A stretch of 64,000 nt of DNA. Origin: Lethocerus indicus. Taxonomy: Eukaryota; Arthropoda; Insecta; Hemiptera; Belostomatidae. The translations under genes were made by a program, and so were the position numbers. Shown piece after piece: positions 28,301-43,700 of this stretch. The DNA is taken from the NCBI GenBank assembly GCA_019843655.1, contig JACDQD010000010.1, forward strand, positions 9,531,637-9,595,636, in the 5' to 3' direction. The notes under the pieces are model-generated. The model searched no databases. It saw only the letters and a list, made by a program, of their open reading frames with translations, and was not told the origin of the DNA. Every line of letters starts with the position of its first letter. The first letter of the stretch is position 1.

Positions 28301-29683
28301 CACGAGAGTTTGAAGCAACGTCTTAGTTCATTATTCGGCATCCAACAGACCGGATTGTCGAAGTAAATGCGGTCTCGGTCAGTATCGCGCTGAGAAACCG
28401 AAACCGGTCTACAGAACAGCCAGCATTCTATTCGCAATATATTTTATAAGAAGGGATACAACATTGTAGACTTGTAGCGTGACGCGATAATTGAAATACA
28501 ACATCGTTGTCAGTTGGGACAGTAATAAAGTCTGGTTTTAGTGCTGAAGGGCCCCATCAGCGCCGCCAATTCATGTCTGATTCATTGCACCGACTAAAAA
28601 TACTTGGGACCGTACAAAGTAGGTTTAGTGATTGTTTAAAGGGGCTTCTGGAAGCCGGAGAAGTCGTAAAATCTTTTACTGCCCCCCCCCCAGTTATCTT
28701 TCTTTATTTGAAATTAAGTTTCTCTTTCTTAAGTTAAGTTTTTCTTTCTTAAAAATTACGTACTTTATATTGTATAACCTTAAATATCCAACTTCCTCTT
28801 TTTGTAATAATTAAGGTAATTTCAATTGCCGAAACATCCATTCAGCGCGTCTATTTAGTTTTATTGTATACCTCGCGTTTGTGTCCCATAATATTCCGCT
28901 TTAGGTGTGGGATAAATTTAACAAATTTTGGAGTCAAATAAAATTTGATTTCGGGGATGATCGGGTCACAGTTTTTGTCATAAAACTCTTCCAGTTAATT
29001 AGATCCGTTTGGGCTTCTGACCGTGTGAGACTGATTTAATTCTGAATTAATTTACATCGAACTTTCTGATCGAATGTGTAATATCCCCACGATTCCAGTC
29101 TCTACGCAGACGTATTGAGGAGCGATGTGACGTAAGCCTGAGGCCTGTTAACTGTCTGCCGCTAGAGAAGTCGGTCTATTTATTGTATTTAAGTTAAGAA
29201 AACGCTCCCGGCCGCTTCTCCGGGATTGATCGCCGGCTTTAAATCGGCCGGGCAATCGATCCTCCCTTATTTAGGGGATGCTTATCCCGGACTTGAGACT
29301 TCATTCTGCCAGTTGAGAGCCGTAAAGTTCGCTTGAAGCACACGAGGATATTCGTTAAATAAATTGAAACTAACGCCACTTTATGTACCGCACTATTACA
29401 CCTACTTTGCGGGATCGGTAAACGAGGACTTTATTGGACTTATATTAACTAAATTGGACAGATTTTATGGAATATCACTCCCTGATCTGGTCCCAATTTA
29501 CGGTTTCTCTCTCCGTCGTCTTTAGCTCTGTAAATTAGCGAGTGGAACAAGTCAATATTTAAGTACGTATAAACTTTTCCATCCACCAAATTCATTGTTC
29601 AATACTTGGACATTATGGCAACGTGTGACAGATAAAAATGAAACTTTTTGGCTTATCCTTTATTATTACTATCTTTATTTTAC

Positions 29684-29721
<38 letters not shown>

Positions 29722-32700
29722 CGCTGCACCTACTTTGATATAAAGAAACTGTACAAACTGTAACGTCGTTATGTTATCGTTGGAAACACGAGAGGCTCCC
29801 TCATGACGGTCGAGTGACTGTCCCCACGAAACTCATACTGGGCACACACAAAGAAATGTTCTTGTCCACAGATCTTTCCAGGCGTCGGGTGTACTCGTGT
29901 TTCCACCCCGAGGGACAGACGGAAAAAAAAACTCCTTCTCAGAATTAGGAGATAAGCATCGGGGGCGCACTTGGGGATCTGGGGCCGGACCACAAATAAA
30001 AAGAAAAAAAACCGAGGCTCACTGAATGCCGCTCATGACTTAATTTAGATTCCCTTCGGTGGAATGACTAGGCGCATTCCGGTCGTAAATGACCAAACAC
30101 TATATGAAAAGTACTTATATATTAAACCTACTCATGTACTAAATAGTCCAGCGTAAGCGTATTGCTTCGAATGCTGTGGGATTTCTGAAAGTTTTCCAGT
30201 TTCTCGCCGCATTCCCGACTTAATGAAAGTTGTGTTTTGAAAATAAAAAAATGAAAATTGCGACAATCCGGCCGAGAAAACGGAATTTACGGCCGTTAAT
30301 CGAATCATTCTTTAAATAACCGCGCGTCCCCAATTTTTTCCCCAATGCCGCCGCCGGACCCCACCCCCGGCAGATCCAGACTCAACACAAACTGCCGAAT
30401 ATTCTCCCCCTGAAACTGGACACACTCCAATATTCGTCAGTTTCGCCGGTCAGAAGAAGTCGACCTGCCCAATTTGTTTGGGCCAAGGGGGGGTTCAACT
30501 ACTAAAGTTAAAGAAATTTAACTTATCGAATCTCAAAATAAGCCGCCTAGCTAGTTTTTAAAGTTTCGGATTATTTTTTCGTTAAGTTTCGTTAACCAAA
30601 TATTTGTATTGAAATTATAATATAAGTTCTGTTTTGTGTCTCGAATACCGGCGTGTGTTTATGTCGCCTCTCGCTGGTTTGCTCTTTCTAGACCGGTTTG
30701 GGCTGCTCGCCATCTTCAGTAGCGGTGTTAAGTCACTGTGGATGTTTTTTGGGTATCTCCACTGCACTGTCACTGTCACTTGTACTGCGGTGGTTGTCTG
30801 TTTGTCGTGTGTATTTATATGTGTGTTTTTATTGTTTCTCGGGATGTTGTTTGCCTCCTTGGGTTGTTATTGAATTACTGTTGATTTCTGACCGCTTTCC
30901 TGAGAGTTTTTGGGCACCGCGGCTTTAAATCCGAGCATAGAAACGGAACCGTGGTCCTATTTTTAGTTGGGTGCACATCAAAAGGGGAGGGACCTCTCGA
31001 CGGTTCTATAAATGAAAGGGACAAACAAGAGCCGTGAATAATAGGTGCCGGACCCGTGGCACACACCCCCGCCCTATTCCACTTATTATAGGAGTTCGGT
31101 AGTTTCAACTCTTCTTCTTTACGACGGGAGTTTATTTTGAAATTTATTGCGATCCCCCGTATACTCGGGACCCCGCGCGGTATATTCGGGATCCTGGGCT
31201 AAATATATACAGAGAGAGGTGATAGCCGGTGGAATGCCGGCGGGATCGATCAAATCACATTTTATATTTCGGCTGGACAATATATGGGTCCCTCTTACGT
31301 TTTTCAGAAGCACCAGGATATTCGGCCGTCTGAAGAGGGGGGGATTGCGCGAGAAATACGTATTTTCACGGTCTTTTATTAGACGGATATTTATTTTCGT
31401 CCGTCCAACTTGGAATCGCCTCCGATTCGAATTCAGGCTTGTCGGTTTTGTTTGGGAAATATATTTGTTGGCAGGACCTTATAGATTGGACCGCGTGAGG
31501 CGTAGTAAAACCAGTAATCTGGCCCATTGAAGGCATAATGTTGGTGAACACTAAATCATCAAGTGGACAATTTTGTTTTTTTAGTTCATTCTCCTGACCT
31601 GTTGGCAAGAGTGAGAATTTCTGGTTCTTTAACCTTAACCTTAAAACCGTTGGTTTTTCACCGCGAATCTTCGTTAGGGGAAGCGCTTTTCCTCTTATCT
31701 CGATCTGGACCATATCCTCTTGTCCTAATTTTCCCGGTCTTTTTACAAGCTATCGACTGGGGACATGAAATCCCAAATATTTTTTTTTAACCTTTTTTAT
31801 TTTGTACAATCAACATGAATGTTATAAGTAATAGTCCTGAGTTTTTTTCACATGTATTTCGTGATAAAAGCAACCACCTAAAGATGGCACTTTTGACACA
31901 AGAACAATTATAGTCTAAGGGCTACGAAGATCTCTAGGCCAGCGGCGTTTAAGCCGACGCAGGGGGATAATGGATGGGTAAGAGAGGAAAGGGACTGAAC
32001 GAGTGGATTAGGATGAGGAGAAAGGCGGGCGTGGAACTTCAGGAACCGGGATTTTGCGACTTCGTCGACTGTCGGTATGTTGGGGTCATGGTGGATTGTG
32101 TGGTTAGAAACATACCGGGGAGCATTAAGGATGGTGCGAAGGATCTTTTTTGACTGAAATCTCTGGATGCGAGCGATGTTGGATGTCTCGGTGAAACCCT
32201 ATAGCTCTCTACACCGTGTGTCCATGTCGGTTTAAGTATCGCTTTGTATATTGTCAGTTTGTTACTTAAGGTCAATTTTGATGTCCGTTTTAGTAATGGC
32301 CTTAAGAGTCCAAATTTTCTGTTTAAGTCGATTCTTTTGAGTCGGGATTCCACGTGAGAAATCCCAAATAGACCCGGCGTTTTCACAAAATTAATTTCCT
32401 ACAATTATTAAATTTTTTTCGAATATCAAAATCTATGGAGTGTATATTTGAATTATAGGAGAAGTCTTTGGTCGAGTTGAAAATGTGGTTTCTGGACGTG
32501 CTCAGGAAAATACTTAAAAACCAGATATAGTGTCAGAGGCCCGATATAGTGTACCGAACATAGGCGTTATGGTCACTGTCCAGTCTCGCCTCGAGGGCCT
32601 ACTGCCAGCCAGCGGGAGGCCTATTTAAATAGAATTTTTTTTAAAACCTCAGATTGTTTTTACGAGCCAAGGATTTCGGCCCTTCGCATGAGCCTGGACC

Positions 32701-35700
32701 GAGAGAATCGCCTCAGCGTTCTTATTTGTTGACACTAGGCCGAAAGTTATACAGGTTTTTGTAAACGCGCCAACGTTTCTTTGTGACTTTTATCGTTCAC
32801 AGTCTAAAAATCGTCTAGAAACGTTGATGAAATTCAAAACTTGACGAACCGTTCAGTTAACGACTTTAAGAAAAATAACCAACCCTCACCACCACGTCTC
32901 CAATCTCGCCCCTGTATACAGATCTTAACCCTCTATGGGCCGAATTTTTATTTTAAATCCAAAAAAATTGGGGGAACGAAAAATTAGCAATTATAAACCT
33001 ATATATGCAAATGAAAAACATTGATATTGATATTGGTTGTCTTGACAACGTTATAGGATTAAGATTTATGCGTCATCCTACGAAAAAAGCTATAATTAAT
33101 TGGTAAAATGTCCGTGAAAGTTACACTGGCCCATAGAGGCTTAACGCGATACGTGAACCAAAATATAGTCTGAAAAAATCCCAGGTTCAATAAAAAGCAA
33201 TTCCACTTATTGTTTCCTACAATTGGATTGAAAACAAATTGTAATAATGCGTCTTATTTTCTATAGCGCGGTAAACAGTTGAGAGACGGTAAACCTGTCT
33301 CTAGTTGGAACTATGACCTTAATTAAAATTGTTTTTCAATGCCAATTTTCGCCCCAATGTTTGGGCTCATAACCTCCGCCCGCATAACTATTATGTTGGG
33401 CGTCAGATCTCCACCCATCACCCACCTGACACGATGCCAACTCTATATTTAATGTTTACACTTTGCCCAGAGATAGACCCGGGGAACTGACCAGAGTGAA
33501 GTGGAACCGGACGGTGCCAGCGATTTTTGACGCGTCCGATCCCTTTTTTTCTACATTTATTTGTTTTTTAAATCGAGAGATAGGCCTTTTGTTCCCAATT
33601 TAGTTAAAAATATATGATATTAATTATGGATTTGTAATTCGGTCCCATCATGCTTTTCTGGTCCCATTTAAACCGGTTTCTAGGCGCGAAGTGTTCCGTT
33701 ACCTACTGCCAACTTCATTGTAATCAATTAAGTAATACGCAAATTGGTTATTGTACGTTTCTTGACCTTTCGCTTATAAAATTATTGCTAATTTCTCTGA
33801 ATTTTCCAAGTAGCTACAAGTTTTTTAGCAATAAAAATCGATACCAAATTATCCGTTATTTGCTGAAATGGCGGGATTGTCTTAATGTCGTAACATTATC
33901 GGCTTTCATACTTTCAGACTCCAGTTGCCTATCTGGTACCTTCACAGTTTATATTGTACTAACCATATTTATTTTTTCTTCCATAATTTCTGGGAACCAG
34001 AAAACCAAGATATGGTCAATTGATCCCTCATGCGCTTTTATATTTTTCTTAATAGTTTGGTCTTGTATTTTTAATTTGTTAGCGTGAAATTTAAAACTGC
34101 AAAAATGTTATTCCAACGCGATTGTGGGTAGAACCACTAATTATTTTTGGGATTTTCGCCTCTCACCATCGTCAGTAGGCCTCCCTCAGTACTACCCAGA
34201 GTTCCAGTATTTCCTCCCAAGTACCGCCGCTTTGTGCGCGACTGAAAATTGAACAGGAATGGAAATATTAAGAAACAAAAATAAATAAAGTAGTTTCATA
34301 ATAAAGGAAGTGGTTAAGGGGGAAAAATATCGTCTCGTATAAACCGAATGGGGATTTGCTACGAGAGATTTATGCGAAGCGCTTCATAAAACTTAAGCAC
34401 TCGGCGTTGCTGCAAATGTCCAATATATATTCAGCGGATTTTTATTTTTTTTTTTTGAGGGAACTTCTATTCGAGTTTTCAGAACCCGCTGGTTTAGACA
34501 GAACAGTTTCCCGCCAATTTTATTATTAGAAAAACTTTCTTTTTACTCCGTTTATAAATTTTTATTGCCGCAATCAATTGTATAAAATTAAAAATATATA
34601 TGAGCGTTACTTTCAGGGAAACTTTCTAAGCACTTTCTAGGCTATATCGAGGTTGAAATTTAACCGCACGGTTTTACCAAATCATCTTGGGCCAGATTCG
34701 GAATTTAACATTATATAGTATTCAAAAAGTGGTTCCAATTTTACTTCCAATTCTATTACTGGTTACAATAAAATAATATAACTGATATTGGTTGGAAGCT
34801 TTCATGGCCAAGGTTTTTGGGACATACTCGTCAAGATTTCGGCTTCTCGCCATCATCAATATCGGTCGACCAACCGCCTAGTGTTACTGTAGCTACTTAT
34901 TTGTTTTTTTTATTGATTCTAGTTGGTTAATTAACTTTCTAGAGGGATCGGGGGAGAAAAAAATAGTAGATTAAGATTAACGCTACGTTGAGCTTCGGAT
35001 TTTTCCTAATTCTGCCTCAACTCTTTCTGTTTCGTTGGAGAGACGGTATTCTTTCCAACATGAGGCAAGAGGTTTCTGTGCGATATTCGAATTGTAATTG
35101 CGTCAACGTTCTAAATATTTCTACTCTGTTTCTCCTCTGAACGTAGTTCTTTAGACTGGACGCCAACAGTGTATTCCCTTAATAAAAGGCGTACTGTAAA
35201 CAAAATGCTAGTGCTAATGGAATTGTGAGAGACTCACAAATACCGATGGTTCGTGACGATTTATAGCGCCGTAGTGCACAAAGTATTGTTTATTTGTGAT
35301 GGGCGAGATTATACATATATAAAACATAACGGAAAACTAAGTAGGCGGTGTAGTATGTTGATCAACGTAAAGGGACAGGAATTTCAGCCCTATAAGTATG
35401 TTTCTTAATTAAAGAGAGGTTCGCGATTTCCTTTCATCCAACTGATCGTACCTTAGACCAAGAGTTTTGCGACTTTAGAGTATTACAATAATATACTCTG
35501 CATTACAGATTGAAATTCAGTTTTATAGCTTCTCGAGGACAACACCGATAAAAAATTAAAAGACAACGCGATGAAAACCGGTCTCTAAACTCGCTTCGCT
35601 AAGCGCCCGCTTTTACGACTCTCTTCGACTTTGCTCCCCAGTTGACTGTCGGCGCAATCGATAAATAAACGCGTCTATATAAAACGCGATAAGCGCCAGG

Positions 35701-37685
35701 TATATAACTAATACATTGTCCCGAAGCAACGCTAGAGCCCGCTGCCAGAGAATTTTGTGCGGCCCCGATGTGTTTAATCATCGTCCGAAAATAGTAGACG
35801 CATATTTTCAAAAATTATATTCCCGTCCACCTCCTTTATAAACCTTTTATAATTTGCCAACCGGAAAATATATTGGATGCCCATTGTATGTGTGTGCGTG
35901 TTTGTATGTAATTTCAAGTATAAATAAGAATCTTTTATGAAATCCTTATTCCGCAGTTCCGCAAATAAGAATATCTCGAAACTCCAAGGTGAATTACACA
36001 GCCGGTTCGATTGTTTTACTCGAAATTCATGCATACTCAGAGGTCTAGCTCGGAATGAAATAGCGGTGATGGAAAAACGCATTTTCCAAACAGTCGTGAA
36101 CCCACAGAAAAATCCCATCAATTATTGAATAACAGCCCTTTATTGTAAGCATAACTGTGTTTCTGGCACTGAAAGAGAATTCGCATTAAGGTCATATATG
36201 TCTCCGAATTGAACTGTTCGAAATTTTTAGTAAACCAACAGTGCATTGACACAAAATTGATACCTTATAAGATGACTTTAGTTCAACAAGGAATATCACG
36301 AGGGGCGTTCAACTAACTTATTTTAAGTGGGCATAAATTTTAAATCAACTTGGCCAGTTCCTTTAAAAAACACAGATCATGCCGTATCATATTCAGTTTC
36401 GCATTTCTCAACCTACCTTATTTTCACCAATTAACATTACTGGTTTATTACCTTCGTGACTCGAATAAAGGTAAGAAAGTGGGCTAACGGTGAATTGACG
36501 ACATGAATATGGTAATTGCATCCGGGGAGTGTTTTATTGTATTCCGCGTTGTTGTCTAGGAGTGGACCGGTCTAGATTCGCTTCGGTTGAAAATCGAATT
36601 CGATGTTTCAATGTCGAGAGTGGTGAAAGGTCTCTAGCGGCATCAATGTCGTCGTGCCCTTTTCTCGCGCTTCGAGTCGATATTTATGCCGAACGTGACA
36701 AAAATTTCTGTACGAAACCGGATACGGCGTTCACGCGATCGACAACAAATTACTCCCATCTGCAGTATATATCGGGCTTTTCAACAGACATTATTTAAAA
36801 TCGGTTATATACATTCGTTTTTATAGGTTTTCTTCTGTTATGTTTTTGAACTACTTTTTGGTAACTTTAAATTGCACGGTTAGTACTGTAGCTGCTATCA
36901 TCTGATAGTTATAACATTGGGGTACCATCCATATGCTCATTGAAAATGAGCGAAACAATACATAACTATTGGATATTACAGTAGCCGTAGTATACTCGGT
37001 AGTGGAATCTCCCTCACCTATGTTCGTATAATAACCTACTTTCGGGCCCGCAAAGATTAGGAATATACACTCCATTTTTACACGGTCCTTATACAGGCTT
37101 CTTTACACGCGTCACTATGACCTTAAGGAGCGCCACAGTACAAAACAGAATCAATAGAACAGTTAGTTACTGGAAACGAAATAGAAAGTGAAAGTTTTTT
37201 CTATTTAATACATTCTGTTTGGCTTTCTAAACGTCTACAGACCGAACATCTAACCCTGAGGAGCGTACTGTGGTAATGCCTCAGTACTCGCGAAGCGCGT
37301 TCTTTAATGACGTTTATTTTGTACTGGAAATTACAAAATATCAATATATTGAGATATTTAATTGTTTACCCACAGACTGGAATAATAGTGGCCAAACCTC
37401 GACACCTCTCTGTATCTACTGAAACCCCAGAAACTAAGTTCTGAATGTAGAGATTTTCCACTGTTAAGTGTGGGATGAAACTGTTCACTGGGTTGAGATA
37501 GATAGAGCGGTCTATAAGCGGCTATGGGGAAGGGGTTCAGTTAAGGGTACGGCAGGTTTTTGGCCTCGGGGGTCACTTTCTCCTCTCGAACATCACGATC
37601 CCTATTCGAAGCCCAATTAATTAGTTCGGTTAATTGCCACCGGCTAACGGTCAACCGAACAGAGATAGAGATAGAGAAAGAGAGC

Positions 37686-37722
<37 letters not shown>

Positions 37723-40700
37723 TGCCCTGGACCTTTCTCCAGACTATGCTAGGAGCATTTCATCTCTATAGAACAATAAATTCTCGGTTAAAATAACCTC
37801 TAACGAACAGTATCGTTCAAAAATCACAATCCTTATATATTCGACTCTGAAGCTATAGAATACAGATACGTTAGTGTCACTAATTACATTAAACGTTTGT
37901 AAATTCCGGTAGTAAACTCTAGCCATATTGGTCGGACGTTGTTTATCGTATATCTAAAGCCGTAACGGCGCATGTGTGGTTATAATAATCTCATTCGATT
38001 TGAGCAAAGAGGGACATAAATATCAGGGCATATGCGATGTAATAGAGATACGAAAAACGCGGGGACCATGTGTCGTATACGAACCATATACGATCTATTT
38101 ACAGGGCCGTTTAAATGTAACGAAATGGGGCGTAATTAATACCCAGTCGGGAATTCATTCGGACCCTAATTAAGGCTGAGGAAATATTATATATCTATAA
38201 TTAATCCTTGCATTGTCTCTCATAAATGTAATTAATTTCAGCAGGCGTGAAATTCTCCGTCATGGGCGATCGTTTACTATATTTTCGGACCGCCCTTGCG
38301 CAAGAAGGTCGATGTCGGGTAGCGCCGTGGATTAACACGTTAACGCCCCGTATGGATCTCTCTCGGACAACCTAGATTTTTTTACCCACCGATTCCTCTT
38401 AATTAGTATAATCGGTCCACACGTTGGATCGACTACGAACACTCTCGAGGGAAGTGGGAACAACTCCGGCGTGCATGTCCGTATTTGGGGTTCTAAACCG
38501 TGTGATGGCCATGAGTCGGTGCCGATGAATTAAAGACCTATTCCTTAAATGACAATAAAGGTTCCTTTTTATTAATAATTTATATTAAAATTATTTTTCC
38601 TAGGCTGGATTGGTTTCTGCTTTCCGCCATGGTCAGTAGTGACAGCCTTCGTATTTTCTTTTAGTTCGTTCTCTTAAATCTTCTTAAATTCTGAACCGAT
38701 TTTTCGTTGGTTTCTTCACCCGAATCGTTGTTAGGGAACCTTTCAGCAAATGGATACAGCACATCCAAATAACAAAGTATTTCTCCGGGTAAAACCCTTC
38801 ATCAGGATACCCTTGAGTTGTATTTTAATTCATATATCCTTCTGAAGGGGATCAGGTTCAAAGTTGGATATTCTCGAACGCTATTCCTCGAATCAGGTGA
38901 AATGTTGAACAGATTGATAGAAATATAAAAATAGTAATATTTCGGACCAAGTCTGCAGAATTGATCGGTTGACTTGTGAGTCAATGGACGGTAAATAATT
39001 TCCTGAATACTTATTGTGGTACAGAGTGTATGTACTCTTCGGGTGAATTACACTAATGGTACCGGACTGAAGAATGAATGCGGGACACTTAGTTACCATT
39101 TAATACAGATCAATTTCCACCGTTTTCAGGAAGATTTATTAGTCTCAAACAACATCAAAAGTTGAGCATTTTATCGGTATTTTATCGGAGAAATGCGGAA
39201 TTTTCGCTCTTAGCCAAGAACGCCGAGAATGCCTCGCGACTGTTGTTTCGGGAACGAAATGTTGGCTTTCACTATGGGAGCCTTTGGTCGGTCGGCACTT
39301 GATAGCACTTAATGCCTGCGGCGACCGGGCACTCAGCGAGTGCACCAGTCTCTCTCCATTGCGGCTTGGCTCGCGGCAGACTCAGAAAAAAGAAAAAAAG
39401 AAGGAAAAATAATAAACTGTAGCCGACCTCACCGACCGAATGTTCGGCTTTAGACCCTGCGTATTGGGCCTTCCCGCCTGTTGGTATCAGTCCTATTTCA
39501 ACTATCGGGTTTGAACTTCGATTTAATAAATCGCAACAAATGTCTTTGTTTCAGTTTAGAACGCCTTTTGTGGTCTGCGAGGGGTTGTGGCGTGGGGTGT
39601 TTCTGTCACCTCTCGCCATCTTCAGTAGCGGTGTTAGTCTGACGTAAGACCAAACCAGCGAGGGGGGACGGAAACACACGAAATATACGGTGTCTTTATT
39701 TCGTAGCTATTGGAATTATGCGAGGTCAATTATGAAAAATTAGTAGGATTTCTCAAATAGATTTTTAACATCATTCAGGGCAAAATCATTTCAGGAGCGA
39801 AAACCCTCAAGTGTTATTTAGTTTGGTTTTTAATTTTTCTGCATATAGAGCTTAAATTCGAACAAAAAAAAACTCCTTTTTATATGCTTAAAACGGAAGC
39901 AGTTCTTTCAGGTTGCTTAATAGCCTAGCGCAAAGTAACAAAACATAAAATCTAATGGTACCTATGTTTTATGCTGCCTTTTATGCATTACTGTACTAGT
40001 TCCGCTGCACAACATGCAGTTAAGCAATATTATTTAAATTTAACTTAAATATTTTCAACTGAAATGGACCAGATCCAATTCTTTTACAACACAATCTCGT
40101 AAATGCAACCAACTACTTTACATATATTTACTTATATATTGATGTTTGCTACTTATTTTTACGCTGGTAACGATTGATAGTTATTGTTATTGATTTTATG
40201 TTCATGTAATAATCAGTTTCTATGGTCTAAAAAGGATTCTAAGAAAGATAGGTGTTCCAACTGTGCGTGAAGCCGAGAATATCAGACTATTAAATTACTT
40301 TCGGACTAATTCAGTCAAACTTACGTCTTTAATTTGTTTCTTTTTTTTTGTTTTTTACTGTCAACCGTTAATTGTAGTTCGGGACACGACAAAAGGTTGT
40401 GTAATATAACTTTGGACGGGTTTTTCTTCTTCTGTCTCCGTTTTCTGACCGCAGACCGATGTTTCTTTTTTGAACTGCGGTTTGGTCGGAAGCGAAGGGT
40501 CTGACCGAGACAAAGAAACAATAACTGCGATATTCGGACTCGACATCTCGAATAATAATTGGTTCCGACCTTAAGACAACTCTATTTCATTTCGATTTCG
40601 AGGTTTCCTCTATTTATTTCCTTTTCGCATCCGTTTCTACGCGCGATTAAACTCACGCTGCGCTAAAGTTACTGTTATATTTAAACGTCAGTATTCGTGT

Positions 40701-43700
40701 ATTCGATCTCAGAATTTTTTTTATATTTTTTATGTTATATATCAGTTCGATTTCTCGCTTAGAATCTGTACGGTGTAGCGTAACAGGATGCATCATTGGC
40801 AACCGATATGCATAATTATAACCAGATGGGTCGTTCGATTTAATTACTACAATTTTTCCATTAATTAATTTATAATTTATGCGATGATGATAGGTCTGTA
40901 TGTTAAAGAAACAAATTTGAAAATCGACGCTTAAATGAATCCTTATTTAACTAATTAGAAGTGTTTCTTAACCCTCTATGGGTCAGCGTAACTTTCAGTT
41001 CACATTTCAATTTATCGAGATTTTACCAAATAATTATAGCTTTTTTAGTGAAATGGTGGATAAATCTTAATCCTATAACGTTGTCAAAACAATCAATATC
41101 CATTTTTTTTCATTTGCATATATAGGTTTATAATTTCTGGATTTAAAATAAAAACTCGTCCCGTAGAGGGTTAACTGTTAGTACGTTTTTAGCGCGTATT
41201 ATCGCTAATTTTCCAGCTGAGAGGCAAAGAAGTAAGTTTTTTTTGGTTTATTCTTTCCAACCGGCCTCTCTTTATCAGTGAAAGTTCGAGCTTTCACGCG
41301 GCGAGCCTGATTTTCTTTTCCGATAGAAAAAAATCCGTGTGAATGACAAAACAGTCAACGGAATAAAAGTCGAAAACGTTCAACTATAAACAAATATTTA
41401 TAAATTGTAAACAAAACAGTTTTACCCAAAAAGAATGCTTATAGTTATTGGTTTTTCCAGAATAAGAATTTCATGATTCTGATCGCATGTTGCATTCTTT
41501 GCCGATATACCTTTCTCTTGAAAAAAAGAGACTGCATCTTTTGCAGTTCTAGCTAAATCCCAAATTTTCATCCTTTTTTTTACAAAACTTAAGATCGAAG
41601 AAAAAAAAAGGAAAACGTGCTTTGTTTTGAATGAATTCAGAGAAAGAACATGGCCCTCGAACGAACATTCCCCTTATGGTTGTAAGAAATTTGGCAGAAT
41701 TCCAGATTATTTGGCGATTTTTCGCTTGCGCCCGGCTAAAGGAAAAGTGCCGAAATCCGTTTAGAATGCAATAATATCTGAGGAGTGGTTAAGAAGAAGA
41801 AGAAGAAGAAGAAGCTTTGAAGTTGTAAATGTTGGCCGGAATTCGGCAATCGATCTTCTCCGCTCCGCGGGCAAACAGACGTCAATAGAATGGAGCTCTC
41901 GTAAAACTGATTGGGATTCTTTTCCCCCGCACGTATCTTTTAAGGGGGGCCCCAACCATCTGCCGGTGGCTCTTGCTCAGAGGCGCCGTTTGTACCAGGA
42001 GGTTGTTTTTTTTTATCCCTCCTCTTTAAGAGAGGCCGCGGCATCCCCCCATCTATCCAGTTATGAATAAACCGTACTGCTTTGTGCAGACGTTCCTATC
42101 TCTAGGTTTGTTTTCTAGGAAAAATGATCGAAGCCAAACCATACTAGCTACCCCGCTTGGATTGTTCGCATACCTCTTGCTATTATGAATGGGAACACTG
42201 GGATAGACTGCGGGGGTGACCTCCAAATTAGAACTTCCAATTCAATTATTTCCTTCTCGTTTTTATATGGGAGCAGCGTCCATAAAGCCTGACATTTAAG
42301 ATGCTCCATTTTTAATTTTAATCGGCGCAATTGGGCGAAAACCGAATATTGGGAAAACATTTCTCAATTCAATTAAATCTACTATTAAGTACTAATTAAC
42401 CATAGGATCGGCATCAACTATTCGAGTAATAGCTTTCGAGAATATCCAACTTTGAACCTTATCTCCTTCAGAAGGATTATTAAAAAATTTAATGGCATTT
42501 TCCTGCAAGATAAAGTCAAAGTGGTAGAACACGATTGGTCTAATATCAGAGGATATATTATCTGATATGTGAATTAAAATACAACTCAAGGGTATCCCGA
42601 GAAGGGTTTTACCAGGAGAAATACTTTGTTCTTTGGATGTGCTGTATCCATGTGCTGGAAGGTTCCCTAACAACGATTCGGGTGAAGAAACCAACGAATA
42701 ATTGGTTCAGAATTTAAGGTCAACGAACCAATCAGGCAGTATTGTGATAAGAGATCGAACTAAAAGAAAATACGAAGGCTGTCACTACTGACCATGGCGG
42801 AAAGTAGAAACCTGTCCAGTACTGATTTAAGTGGACTTAAGCATTTTTAGAAGCGATTGCAGCCAAAAGAACAGAATATAAACTATATGTTCATCAAAAT
42901 TTGAAAATATTTTGAAACTGATCATCAGTTGATAGCTACTATTTTCCCTCAGTTTATTAAAAAATAAACCTTATAAAAAGGTTTAAGAGGGTAAATTAAG
43001 TCCCAAAACCTCGGGCGCGTATAGGAGTTCGAAAAGCTGATATGTCTTTCGCTTCTTTTTGGAGAAGATCGCAGCGAAAAAACAAAAACACCAATAAATG
43101 AGTGTAATCCAATACAGGATATATATTATTGGGAGGAACACACGGTTGAGAGCTTCCGATAAATAACTGACAAGTTGGTAGAAGGACACGAATGTAAACA
43201 TAAACAGACTAAGGTAAACCTGCCTTTCTCCTTTTAATTCGTCGGTTGCCCGGCTCTAGCCTTCCACCAGTCAGTATAGCCAAAGTGTCACAATATGACT
43301 CATACATAGTCTAATTCTGAATATGCCGAAAGTTGTTTTTACATTCGTGTTTTTCTACACGAATTTCTCAGTTATTTATGAAAATATTTCAAGTGGATTC
43401 GTAGCAATGTGCAGTGTATTGGATTACACTAATTTTCCCTTATACGAAGCGAAGTAAAAATTAGCTAATCTCAACTGTACTTTTTAACTTAGTTCTCCAA
43501 TATTCATAGTATGAACCATCTTGGTTTTCTTACGCTTCCTCTTTACAGACGGACATTGCTTTAATTTCGGCCGAACGTTAACCTTGAAATTTATGCCGCG
43601 AATTCGTTTTGTCTTCAGGAGGAATTGGGGGCGATGACGTCCAATGCGATCAGAGGGATACGACGGAAGAAGTCCAGCCTCTCTGAGATCAAGGTGGCCG

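Larger units (their letters stand above)
26691..43618. other. First coding intron, right part
   Basis: Holds repeat C copy 2, foldback copies 4 and 5, jockey copy 3, piggyBac MITEs 3 and 4, repeat B twice, and microsatellites. Degenerate pieces of the foldback core (ttcggcttctcgccat or similar) sit near 34.15 and 34.85 kb. Nothing else recognised. Confidence 0.5.
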
